Shown in pieces: positions 16,846 through 26,646 of a DNA stretch of 64,000 nt. How positions within the stretch are numbered: position 1 is the stretch's first letter; each line of letters opens with the position of its first letter. The notes under the pieces were generated by a model, which saw only the letters and a list, made by a program, of their open reading frames with translations, had not been told where the DNA came from and did no database searches. The DNA lies in contig NZ_CP047024.1 in NCBI RefSeq assembly GCF_009796745.1, forward strand, positions 4,774,001-4,838,000. Reading direction: 5' to 3'. Source of the stretch: Paraglaciecola sp. L1A13 (GTDB lineage: Bacteria > Pseudomonadota > Gammaproteobacteria > Enterobacterales > Alteromonadaceae). A program made the translations under genes and the position numbers.

Positions 16846-19236
16846 ATGGACTTAACACCAAAACGGATTGCGATTTGCTCACTCATTACAGCATTTTTTT
16901 TAACAGCCTGCGGAGGAAGCGGATCAGATTCCCCCACACCTGCACCTCCTTCAAATAGTGCACCTGTCGCCTCAGCCGATAGCGCTAGTTCACTCGATAA
17001 CGAAGCCGTCACTATTGACGTACTCGCCAATGACTCAGATGCTGAGAATGATCCCTTAACCATAAGCTCGATCAGTGTTGAGCCTGAACATGGAACAGTA
17101 TCAATCAGTCAAAACTCAATAATTTACACACCTGAGCAATACTATGTTGGTTCAGATAACTTTAGCTACCAAGTATCTGATGGTGCACTCACCTCAGAAG
17201 CTCAAGTGAGTATAATTAGCAGCCAATCTTACACCTTATCCGGTGTCGTGACAGATGGGCCTATTGCTGATGCTACAGTCACCATAAATATGGCAGGCCA
17301 ATCTTTTTTCTCTGTCGCCGATGCAGATGGAAATTACACCCTAAACTTGGTTTTTTCAGACGCAAACGCTCCTCTACTTCTCAATGCAAAAGGCGCGACT
17401 GAAAACCAACAGGAATCTGTGGAGCTAGTGAGTTATTTGGGAAATTTTGCTGATTTCGTAACGTTTCCCGATGCCAGCCGCCAATTATCTTCAGAGCAAT
17501 ATCGCGCGCTAAACATCACTCAATTTTCCACCGCTAATTATTTACTAGTGGTTGAAAATAACAACGGAGACGCTCCCACTGATATGGAAGCGTTCCGCCA
17601 AAATATCGATAAATTCACAGCAACAGAAATGACAACCTTATCCGGTTTTATAAAGCTACTAGTCGATAACCCAAATTACACCGTACCTGAGAATCAAACC
17701 AGTTTGAGCGTTTTACAAAACTCAAATGATAATTCGATCGCTGAGCGCATCGCCAATTACTTAAGTCAACAGGAATTGACCGATGAAGATGGTCAACCTA
17801 GTGCTGAATACCTTGCTGATTTACAAATCGCCATTGAACAATCTCTTAAACAACAAACACTCGTTGAAACATTTACCACTGCAATGCTTGCAGGCAAGGA
17901 AGTCATTTCCTTATTTAATAATATTAAAGAAGGATATTTGCCCGCATCCGCGGATGTGTATCAATTTGCTGAAGATGGCCAAGGAACATTTTATTATCCT
18001 CCAAGCGAAAGTAATCATTTGTTTACTGTCTCAGAAAATTTCTCTTGGAATATTGAAAATGGCCAACTGAATATTGCTTATGCTGATGAACCTCGTTTAA
18101 CCGAAGTTCCTTTCTATGATTATGCGTACGTTTACAGTATTTGGGGATTTGAAACAGCGGAAGAAATACGGGAATTATACGATCAAGGTTATTTTTTCCA
18201 ATTAGAAGTGTCGACTAACGCCGTAAGTGAAAAGATTTCAGTTTTATCAAAAGGTAGCCGCCAAGCTTTGATTTTGAGCGAAAAAAAAATAGAGCATCTT
18301 GTAAAAATTAACGATATTTACACCGCTACAGCATCAGAAATAGTTTCTGAAACACGTAGTTTTTTGTTCAATCCAGAAACAATATTTACCGATAAAACCG
18401 CCGAAGATATTGTGGGCACTTGGGCCATATCTCTTGACTATACTTTTGTTACTGAGGTAAACGGTGAAGCCACAGACCCGACTTCTGCACAAGGATCTCA
18501 ATTTGATATCGTCACATTTAATCAAGATGGTACTGCGTCAGGGCTTCTAAGCAAAGTTGATTTTATTTGGCAGTTTTCGAGCGGTGCGATCACGCTAGAG
18601 ACAGATGACAAAAAATTTATCATTACCCCACACATGGATAATGGAACAGAACTATTAGCTTCAATCGAATATTATGATGGAAGTGAACTACAAAACATTA
18701 CAGTGCTCCCAATGATTAAATCGAATATAACGTCTAGTACCCAAGTTACGGGAACAGATTTAGTCACTGCATTACCCTTGATCTACGCTAAGTTTGACAC
18801 TATGTTTGATGCCGATCTATGGCAAGGAAACACGTTAAAAGTGGAAACTGTGTTTGGATTTCATCTGGATAGTAATTTTCAAATGCGTAGGATATTCACT
18901 AAAGACATGAGTGGCTCACAGACATTGATACCCTACTTTCATACTATATCTAATGGATGGGCGTGGAGTGAATCAGAAAACGTTTTACTATTCGATAGAG
19001 TTTCAACAATAACTGTCGATAAGCGAGCTTGGCATATTATTTCAACCAATGAATCGGGTCGCCTTGTTGTTGTCGAATACTGGGCTTTATTAGATGACTC
19101 TAATTCTGATGGTATAACCGATGAAATTTTCACACTAATCCCCCCTCGCTTGGTCATATTAGAACCGCTAGATTTGAGTCAATATGAACAAGCATGGGCC
19201 AAGAGCTTGGAACTTGGTACGATAGAGGTACCATAG
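16846..19236 (+). CDS. Lipoprotein with cadherin-like domain, unknown function
   Basis: 796 residues. Signal peptide with lipobox FLTAC (Cys22), then a Gly/Ser/Pro linker. Residues about 38-128 form one tandem-95 / cadherin-like module (DVLANDSDAENDPL and SDNFSYQVSDG, both typical). Residues about 130-170 look like a carboxypeptidase-regulatory-like beta sandwich (LSGVVTDGPIADATV, ADGNYTL). The remaining 600 residues are not recognised; several stretches read like beta-rich lipocalin-like repeats (IVGTWAISLDYTFV, IVTFNQDGTASG). Start ATG 16846 has GGAAAG upstream. Probably outer-membrane anchored, facing outward. It is monogenic and followed by two stem-loops. Confidence 0.65.
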   Translation: MDLTPKRIAICSLITAFFLTACGGSGSDSPTPAPPSNSAPVASADSASSLDNEAVTIDVLANDSDAENDPLTISSISVEPEHGTVSISQNSIIYTPEQYYVGSDNFSYQVSDGALTSEAQVSIISSQSYTLSGVVTDGPIADATVTINMAGQSFFSVADADGNYTLNLVFSDANAPLLLNAKGATENQQESVELVSYLGNFADFVTFPDASRQLSSEQYRALNITQFSTANYLLVVENNNGDAPTDMEAFRQNIDKFTATEMTTLSGFIKLLVDNPNYTVPENQTSLSVLQNSNDNSIAERIANYLSQQELTDEDGQPSAEYLADLQIAIEQSLKQQTLVETFTTAMLAGKEVISLFNNIKEGYLPASADVYQFAEDGQGTFYYPPSESNHLFTVSENFSWNIENGQLNIAYADEPRLTEVPFYDYAYVYSIWGFETAEEIRELYDQGYFFQLEVSTNAVSEKISVLSKGSRQALILSEKKIEHLVKINDIYTATASEIVSETRSFLFNPETIFTDKTAEDIVGTWAISLDYTFVTEVNGEATDPTSAQGSQFDIVTFNQDGTASGLLSKVDFIWQFSSGAITLETDDKKFIITPHMDNGTELLASIEYYDGSELQNITVLPMIKSNITSSTQVTGTDLVTALPLIYAKFDTMFDADLWQGNTLKVETVFGFHLDSNFQMRRIFTKDMSGSQTLIPYFHTISNGWAWSESENVLLFDRVSTITVDKRAWHIISTNESGRLVVVEYWALLDDSNSDGITDEIFTLIPPRLVILEPLDLSQYEQAWAKSLELGTIEVP

Positions 19237-19260
19237 AGTCCATAAATGTATAATTGGGGC

Positions 19261-19304
19261 GTGCCAGAATAGTTGATGTTCGATAGAACACAAAAACCTG
19301 GCAC
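19261..19304 (+). repeat. Stem-loop just after the cadherin-like lipoprotein gene
   Basis: Arms GTGCCAG (19261-19267) and CTGGCAC (19298-19304) are perfect over 7 bp with a 30-nt loop, 25 bp after the stop. No U-tract follows directly; the stronger terminator candidate is the next hairpin. Confidence 0.35.
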
Positions 19305-19316
19305 CGTCCTAAGACT

Positions 19317-19354
19317 AAAAACCGAAAAGTTAATGATATATTCCATCGGTTTTT
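19317..19354 (+). terminator. Intrinsic terminator of the cadherin-like lipoprotein gene
   Basis: Arms AAAAACCGA (19317-19325) and TCGGTTTTT (19346-19354) are perfect over 9 bp, and the descending arm supplies the T-run. Because the A-run precedes, it could work in both directions. Confidence 0.6.
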
Positions 19355-19646
19355 CGCTTATTCGATAAAATAAAGCCCCGTTTTCCTTCCGAAATTATCT
19401 AGATACACTACATAACAGGCTTATCTATGTCAGTAGCGCTGAGTGATATCGTATTTTTCATGAACACACGAAATCAGGCGGTTTTGTACGATATGCGTAT
19501 AAGGGGCTCGCCAAGTAAAAGATTCACTATGGCTAAAGATAAATTGTGTCTAGCGTGGGTAGAATTGGCTATGACAATCATCAACGAATCTTTTTAACCT
19601 ACACCTTAGGCACTTACTTCCCAATGATGGGATTGCAAAATATGCG

Positions 19647-19671
19647 AATTAACATGGTTGCCCTGTTAATT
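19647..19671. promoter_or_regulatory. Palindrome upstream of the universal stress protein gene
   Basis: Perfect 8-bp arms AATTAACA and TGTTAATT with a 9-bp spacer, centred about 55 bp before the ATG. Position and symmetry suit a regulator binding site, but the half-site does not match FNR, ArcA or another consensus I can name with confidence. Confidence 0.35.
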
Positions 19672-19714
19672 GATGTTACTTTGGCAGCACATTCAATAAA
19701 ACACAGAAGGTATC

Positions 19715-20155
19715 ATGACCAACGTTACTCCTAGCATTGTGGTCGCTTGCGACGGTTCAGGTCAATCGTTACAGGCGGCAAAAATGGCAGCTGATTTGGC
19801 TAAAGCAACCGGCCAGCCACTTAAACTATTATCCGTATTTCCCGACTCAGAAGCAGAAAGGCTGGTTATCAATGGCGTACAGCACAGTGATGTAGTGGAA
19901 GAAGAAAAGAATTATGGGCGCAAAGTCTTTGATGCCGCAAAAGAGGCCATGACGGGGAAAGCCAGTCCCACCCTAGAGATACTGCTCAAAGGTGACCCTG
20001 CCAAAGAAATCGTTGAATATCTGCAAGCTAATCCGGGCACTCACCTGGTTTTGGGCAGACGCGGCCATTCAATGGTGCGCAGCCTGACTTTGGGTAGCAT
20101 CAGCGAAAAGGTGATCAGGCATGCCACCGGACCGGTTACCGTGGTAAGTGAATAA
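19715..20155 (+). CDS. Universal stress protein UspA family
   Basis: 146 residues, single Usp domain. SIVVACDGSGQSLQAAKMA opens the alpha/beta fold, and the ATP-binding signature G-x2-G-x9-G-S is present near the C-terminus (GRRGHSMVR then TLGSIS), followed by the closing strand GPVTVV. It therefore belongs to the ATP-binding Usp subgroup rather than the UspA subgroup that lacks the motif. Start ATG 19715 has GAAGG four bases upstream. Cytosolic, probably a homodimer, induced in stress or stationary phase in related bacteria. It stands alone, with a palindrome in its 5' region. Confidence 0.9.
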   Translation: MTNVTPSIVVACDGSGQSLQAAKMAADLAKATGQPLKLLSVFPDSEAERLVINGVQHSDVVEEEKNYGRKVFDAAKEAMTGKASPTLEILLKGDPAKEIVEYLQANPGTHLVLGRRGHSMVRSLTLGSISEKVIRHATGPVTVVSE

Positions 20156-20748
20156 CATCAGACCTACAACGCATACGGAAGTTGAGTTGCTTATGGCCTT
20201 TTACTGAAGCCAATCAGTCTTGGTTCTTGGCATACGTGATTAGCCATTTTTACCATAACCGCAACTAAGAACTCGGGGAATTACCCACTTGTTTTAATAT
20301 TACGCCAAATCACTAAAAAATTAGCTTTTCCGTCCTATTTTTCAATTTTATTTTGACACAAAACATGGACACCTTCGCTAGCCATTAGCGGCCAGTTGAA
20401 CGACTCGTCAAGGAAGGCGGGGCTGTAAGTCCATTATGGGGAGCCGATCATCACGGACGTGTTAATAACGTAGTATAAATTACCAATAAATACGTTTTCA
20501 CGGCCAGTGTTAGCTGAAACACACAGGCGACCAATATGGATATTGTAAGGTAAGGCAACACAGAAGCATCGGACTGGTGACCCCGTTGCGAAGAATAAAG
20601 ACTTGCCGTGAATTAACATGACTGTTCTGCCCACTCTCTGTGCTAACGTTTTCTTTTACTGACTAAACAATCTTTTTACCTTGACCTTCCACCTACAAGA
20701 ACCTTTAGCCTTGCACAAAGTTTAATTCACACGTTCAAGAATTTATTT
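20156..20748. other. Intergenic region before the TonB receptor gene
   Basis: 593 bp without a supportable gene; a 66-codon minus-strand frame (20434-20634) has no signature. I looked for a cobalamin riboswitch B12 box and for Fur- or Zur-type palindromes before the receptor gene and did not find a convincing one. Confidence 0.4.
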
Positions 20749-22842
20749 ATGCCTAGCCACTCTTTGTCTACCACATTTGCTTTTACCCTGAGTTGTATAC
20801 CCTTAACCTTTACACCGCTTAGTCAGGCAGATGAGCTACTCGCAGCACATGATGCGAATACCCAATCGACTACTGTCGCTTATCAAGCGCCAGAACCGTT
20901 TACCGACAATATCAATCGCGACGACGTACATGATGATGACGCTCACGAAGATGAACATGAGCATACAGAAGAGGTCGAGAAAATTGTTGTTCAGGCCACA
21001 CGTTCAGGACGTATCGCCGATGATCAGCCTATACGCGTAGAGCTTATTGACCGCGAAGAGATTGAAGAAAAAGCCGCCATGCGCCCAGGCAATATTTCGA
21101 TGCTGGTGGCTGAAACAGGCGGTGTACGTGTGCAAACCACTTCGCCAGCTTTAGGCAGTGCGAATATTCGACTGCAAGGCTTGTACGGACGCTATACCCA
21201 GTTACTGGCAGACGGTTTACCCCTTTACGGAAATCAAGCATCGTCTATCGGCTTATTGCAAATCCCCCCTACCGACCTCGGACGTGTTGAGATCATTAAA
21301 GGCTCTGCCTCGTCGTTATATGGCGGCTCAGCATTGGGCGGGGTGATTAACCTCGTATCCAGAACCCCAGGCGATACGCTTAATGGCGAAGCATTAGTTA
21401 ATATGACCACCCGCGATGGGCAAGACCTAACCTCTTATGTAGAAAGCCCCCTCGGCGAAGATATCAAAGGTTCATTAACGGTTGGCGCCCATCGTCAAAC
21501 AAAACAAGACATTGATGATGATGGCTGGATTGACCTACCAAGCTACGAGCGATACAGCGCTCGCCCTCGATTGTTTTGGGAAGGTGAGAACGGTGAATCT
21601 CTGTATGTCACCACAGGCTTTATGACCGAGCAGCGCGAAGGTGGCACTATGCCTGGGGAAGTCGTTGCAGACGGTAACCCATTCAAACAAGCGCAAGATT
21701 CACAGCGCATTGACGGCGGTCTGGTATTAAATATGCCCGTGCTGAATTCCCTTACTTTTAGCACCAGAGCGTCAGCTATGGTGCAAGAACACGATCATAC
21801 CTATGGTGATATTAGCGAGGATGATCAACATGAAAGTTATTTATTAGAAACCAGCATCGCCGGCTATAGCGGCGCCAGTGACTGGCTAGTGGGCATTGCC
21901 TATCAAGCAGAAGAATTCACCTCAGACACCTTCGAACAGTTTGATTATTCTTATGAAGTGCCCGGGGTATTCACCCAATTAGACTATGAGCTAACGGAAC
22001 AACTGACCACATCGATAAGCGCTCGCGTAGATGACCACAGCGAATACGGCACCCAATTCAGCCCTAGAGTATCGATGCTCTATCGCCCAGGCGATATAAC
22101 AATAAGAGGCTCCTATGGGCAAGGTTACTTCGCGCCCACGCCTTTTGTGGAAGAAATTGAAGCCGCTGGGTTATCTAGACTTGAACCGCTGCAAGACCTA
22201 AAAGAAGAGCAAGCTGAAACTGCTTCTCTTGATATAACCTATACCCTTGAGAATATTGAAGCCAGCATAACGGCATTTGGTTCAAATATTGACAATGTCA
22301 CCGAGCTACAAGCCTTCTCATCGAACAACACAGCAGTATTCGACAGAGTCAGGTTAGTCAACGCCGAGGGCGAAACTCAGATCCGCGGCTCTGAAGTGCT
22401 ACTGCGCTATTACTGGCGTGATATAAAGCTCACAGCAAGCTACCTGTATTTAGATGCCACCGAAGTTTCACTGGATGGTAACGACAGAAGAACAATCGCT
22501 CTCACGCCCAGACACTCAGCCGGTTTTGTTGCGATGTGGGAACGACACGGTCAGTTTCGAGTAGGCTTTGAAGCCTATTACACAGGCACACAAAGATTGA
22601 ACGACAACCCCTATATTGACGAGTCGAACCCGTACTGGCACCTTGGCTTGATGGGAGAAATTACTACCGGCAGAGCCAGCTGGTTTTTAAACCTAGAAAA
22701 CCTACTAGATGTAAAACAAACCGACGAACATCCGCTATTACTGCCTTCAAGAGCCGCAAGCGGCCAGTGGACCACGGATATCTGGTCACGAAACGACGGC
22801 TTCATCGCCAATGCCGGTGTTAGGGTGAAGTTCGGAAACTAG
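20749..22842 (+). CDS. TonB-dependent outer-membrane receptor, His/acid-rich N-terminus
   Basis: 697 residues. Signal peptide to about residue 27, then a stretch at about 58-76 containing four His and eleven Asp or Glu. A TonB-box-like EKIVVQATR follows, then the plug domain (about 95-205: NIRLQGLYGRYTQLLADG, VEIIKGSASSLYGG, GGVINLVSR) and a 22-strand barrel ending in VRVKFGN, whose penultimate residue breaks the usual terminal aromatic pattern slightly. It resembles BtuB/CirA-type receptors. The metal-binding N-terminus suggests a zinc, copper or other metal complex as cargo, which is inference. No operon partner is visible; the next gene is convergent. Confidence 0.8.
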   Translation: MPSHSLSTTFAFTLSCIPLTFTPLSQADELLAAHDANTQSTTVAYQAPEPFTDNINRDDVHDDDAHEDEHEHTEEVEKIVVQATRSGRIADDQPIRVELIDREEIEEKAAMRPGNISMLVAETGGVRVQTTSPALGSANIRLQGLYGRYTQLLADGLPLYGNQASSIGLLQIPPTDLGRVEIIKGSASSLYGGSALGGVINLVSRTPGDTLNGEALVNMTTRDGQDLTSYVESPLGEDIKGSLTVGAHRQTKQDIDDDGWIDLPSYERYSARPRLFWEGENGESLYVTTGFMTEQREGGTMPGEVVADGNPFKQAQDSQRIDGGLVLNMPVLNSLTFSTRASAMVQEHDHTYGDISEDDQHESYLLETSIAGYSGASDWLVGIAYQAEEFTSDTFEQFDYSYEVPGVFTQLDYELTEQLTTSISARVDDHSEYGTQFSPRVSMLYRPGDITIRGSYGQGYFAPTPFVEEIEAAGLSRLEPLQDLKEEQAETASLDITYTLENIEASITAFGSNIDNVTELQAFSSNNTAVFDRVRLVNAEGETQIRGSEVLLRYYWRDIKLTASYLYLDATEVSLDGNDRRTIALTPRHSAGFVAMWERHGQFRVGFEAYYTGTQRLNDNPYIDESNPYWHLGLMGEITTGRASWFLNLENLLDVKQTDEHPLLLPSRAASGQWTTDIWSRNDGFIANAGVRVKFGN

Positions 22843-22959
22843 TGAATTGGTGTTTTAAAGCGAGTTCGCAGACTAACTCGATTTACCCCTTGCCTTTAAA
22901 TGCCCAGCGTTAGCGTGTATTTCGTGCACCTATGCGCGTTGCCTATTTATAGCCTGCGG

Positions 22960-23043
22960 CCACAGAGCATGTACTGCGTACATTTGAAACCTACGCTGCG
23001 CTTAGCAGCATACATGCTAGTACCCGCAGCGCATGCTTTGTGG
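22960..23043. repeat. Long imperfect palindrome between the TonB receptor gene and fadA
   Basis: Outer arms CCACAGAGCATG (22960-22971) and CATGCTTTGTGG (23032-23043) pair with one mismatch, and smaller palindromes (GTAC-TGC-GTAC, GCTGCGCTTAGCAGC) are nested inside. The GC-rich dyad in an intergenic gap resembles a REP/BIME-type or small MITE-like element. Confidence 0.4.
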
Positions 23044-23054
23044 GCGAAGTCATA

Positions 23055-23086
23055 AAAAAAGGGCGCCTATCTGGCGCCCTTCTTTA
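23055..23086. terminator. Bidirectional terminator between TonB receptor and fadA
   Basis: Arms GGGCGCC (23061-23067) and GGCGCCC (23073-23079) with a 5-nt loop, flanked by A7 on the left and TTCTTT on the right. It serves the converging receptor and fadA genes; for fadA the A7 reads as a U-tract. Confidence 0.8.
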
Positions 23087-23105
23087 TGCTGAGTTAAAAA
23101 GACCG

Positions 23106-24287
<1,182 letters not shown>

Positions 24288-26447
24288 TTAGGCTGATTGA
24301 GAAAAATAAGATTTACCTGAGGCGGCCATTTCACGCACCCCATCAGAAATCTGATAAATCGGACCTAAATCCGCGTATTTGTCGGCAAGGGCTACAAAGT
24401 TAGCCAAGCCCATGGTTTCGATGTAACGGAACACGCCGCCTCTAAATGGAGGGAAGCCCAAGCCGTACAATAAGGCCATATCAGCTTCTGCTGCACTGCC
24501 CACTATGCCTTCTTCTAAACAACGAATCGCTTCGTTAGCCATTGGGATCATCACGCGTGCAATGATTTCATCGGCATCGAAGTCGCGCTTATCAGCACAA
24601 TGTGGTGCAAACAAGGCGTATGCTTCGTCAGCAGCGACTTTCGCAGGACGACCACGTTTGTCTAGGCTGAAGTTGTAGAAACCTTTTCCGTTCTTCTGAC
24701 CTAAACGCTCAGATTTGTACAACAACGTCACCGGATCGTTATCGATTTTTTGCATACGCTCAGGAATACCGTCAGCCATTACGCTTGAGGCGTGATCTGC
24801 GGTGTCCATGCCCACTACGTCAAGTAGGTACGCTGGACCCATAGGCCAACCGAAGATTTTCTCCATGACTTTATCGACTGCAACAAAATCTGCGCCGTCC
24901 ATAACTAGCTTGCTAAAGCCCGCGAAGTAAGGGAACAACACACGGTTTACCAAGAAACCAGGGCAATCATTCACTACAATCGGGGTTTTACCCATCTTCA
25001 AGGTGGCGGCTACAACAGTTGCGATAGTCGCATCTGTGGTTTTCTCGCCGCGAATAATTTCAACCAAAGGCATTTTGTGCACGGGGTTAAAGAAATGCAT
25101 GCCGCAGAAGCGCTCTGGCTTTTCTAAGCTTTTTGCCAACTGGTTGATTGAGATAGTGGATGTGTTTGAGCAAATCACCGCGTCATCAGACACATGTTGC
25201 TCAGTTTCTTTAAGCACGATGCCTTTAACTTTCGGGTTTTCAACGACCGCTTCGATAACCAAATCAACATCTTTAATGGCTGAGTATTCAAGGGTAGGCA
25301 CTATGCTGTTTAAGGTGCTGGCCATTAACGCTGGGGTGACCTTACCGCGCGCCATGCCCTTGCCTAAAATCTTCGCTGCTTCATTCAAGCCAAGGTCTAA
25401 TGCACCTTGGTTGATGTCTTTCATGATAACCGGCGTGCCTTTCACGGCTGACTGATAGGCAATACCGCCACCCATGATGCCTGCGCCTAATACCGCAGTT
25501 GACTTAACGTCTTTAGTAGACGCTTTAGCCTGCTTCTTACCTTTGCTTTTCACCAGTTGGTCAGCAAGGAAGATACCCACTTGGGCTTTCGCTGCATCAC
25601 TTTTCGCTAATTTGGTAAAACCTTGGTTTTCAAGCTTTAATGCGCCATCGCGGTCTAAACGGGCTGCGTTAGCAACGGTATCTACCATGGCGTGCGGTGC
25701 TGGGTAGTGCTTACCCGCTTGGGCGAATACCATGGCTTTGGCTGTTGAGAAGCTCATCATGGATTCATTTTTATTTAGTTTGAGCGGGGCCTTTTTCTGG
25801 GCGCGACGTGCTTCCCAGCCAAACTTACCGTCAATCGCGTCTTGCAACATACTAAGCGCTGCATCACGTAATTTTTCGGGTGCAACGACTGCATCAACTG
25901 CGCCTTCCGCTAATGCTTTAGCGGCTTTACGGTCACGGCCTGTGGTCATCCACTCTAGGGCGTTATCAGCACCGATTAGGCGAGGTAAGCGTACTGTGCC
26001 ACCGAAACCGGGCATTAAACCGAGTTTCACTTCAGGTAAGCCGATGGCTGCTGTGGTGTCTGCTACGCGCAAGTCACAGGCTAGCGTCATTTCACAACCG
26101 CCGCCTAAGGCAAAACCATTGATAGCCGAAATTGTCGGGAAAGGTAAGTCTTCGAATCGATCGAACACTTGAGACGTTTTCGCTACCCAAGTCAGCACTT
26201 CTTCTTCGGGCATGTCGAACAAGCTAGTGAATTCGGTAATATCAGCACCTACGATAAAGGTCGACTTATTCGAGCGAACCAAAACACCCTTCACGTCTGA
26301 CTGACTGTTAAGGGCTTGAGTGGCTTCGTCTAGCTCGTTAACAGTTTGGCGGTCGAATTTATTTACCGAACCTTGGGCATCGAATACTAACTCTGCAATG
26401 CCGTTTGGCAACAGTGTTACGTTGAGGCATTTGCCTTCATATATCAT
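24288..26447 (-). CDS. fadB: Fatty-acid oxidation complex alpha subunit FadB
   Basis: 719 residues (E. coli 729). The N-terminal enoyl-CoA hydratase domain carries [11 protein letters not shown] with Glu119 and GLPEVKLG with Glu139, the two catalytic glutamates at the E. coli positions. The middle has the NAD-binding loop [14 protein letters not shown] and the dehydrogenase His in [12 protein letters not shown]-terminal dehydrogenase repeats follow ([13 protein letters not shown]). The protein provides hydratase, 3-hydroxyacyl-CoA dehydrogenase and isomerase activities. Start ATG 26447 has GGAG eight bases upstream. It is the first gene of fadBA; a FadR-like palindrome sits 156 bp upstream in the divergent region. 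Confidence 0.97.
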   Translation of the reverse strand: MIYEGKCLNVTLLPNGIAELVFDAQGSVNKFDRQTVNELDEATQALNSQSDVKGVLVRSNKSTFIVGADITEFTSLFDMPEEEVLTWVAKTSQVFDRFEDLPFPTISAINGFALGGGCEMTLACDLRVADTTAAIGLPEVKLGLMPGFGGTVRLPRLIGADNALEWMTTGRDRKAAKALAEGAVDAVVAPEKLRDAALSMLQDAIDGKFGWEARRAQKKAPLKLNKNESMMSFSTAKAMVFAQAGKHYPAPHAMVDTVANAARLDRDGALKLENQGFTKLAKSDAAKAQVGIFLADQLVKSKGKKQAKASTKDVKSTAVLGAGIMGGGIAYQSAVKGTPVIMKDINQGALDLGLNEAAKILGKGMARGKVTPALMASTLNSIVPTLEYSAIKDVDLVIEAVVENPKVKGIVLKETEQHVSDDAVICSNTSTISINQLAKSLEKPERFCGMHFFNPVHKMPLVEIIRGEKTTDATIATVVAATLKMGKTPIVVNDCPGFLVNRVLFPYFAGFSKLVMDGADFVAVDKVMEKIFGWPMGPAYLLDVVGMDTADHASSVMADGIPERMQKIDNDPVTLLYKSERLGQKNGKGFYNFSLDKRGRPAKVAADEAYALFAPHCADKRDFDADEIIARVMIPMANEAIRCLEEGIVGSAAEADMALLYGLGFPPFRGGVFRYIETMGLANFVALADKYADLGPIYQISDGVREMAASGKSYFSQSA

Positions 26448-26602
26448 TATTTTCTCCTTTGGCTATGGCCAGGATTGAGGGTATCAACTGGATAAACGTT
26501 CAAATTACGATTAATTCCCGAACAACTTTTAATTAATATCTTCATATCAAAACATCAACTAATTTATAACAATTATAAAATTGGGGTAACTTGCCACATT
26601 TC

Positions 26603-26619
26603 AACTGGTCATGCCAGTT
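26603..26619. promoter_or_regulatory. FadR-like fatty-acid operator between fadB and slt
   Basis: AACTGGTCATGCCAGTT is a 17-bp dyad with 7-bp arms that pair at 6 positions. It differs from the enterobacterial FadR consensus AACTGGTCNGACCAGTT only at the central bases. It lies 156 bp before fadB and 28 bp before slt. In Alteromonadales another regulator may use a similar site. Confidence 0.6.
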
Positions 26620-26646
26620 AAATATGTTGAAACTTAGGTTGTCCCT

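Noticed and set aside
20434..20634. Minus-strand 66-codon frame, considered as an IS remnant, and the region considered for a cobalamin riboswitch
   Set aside because: No transposase motif could be read, and no B12 box or matching stems were found upstream of the receptor gene.
25003..26172. Three plus-strand frames inside fadB (up to 150 codons)
   Set aside because: Antisense shadows of fadB, which has all its catalytic residues.
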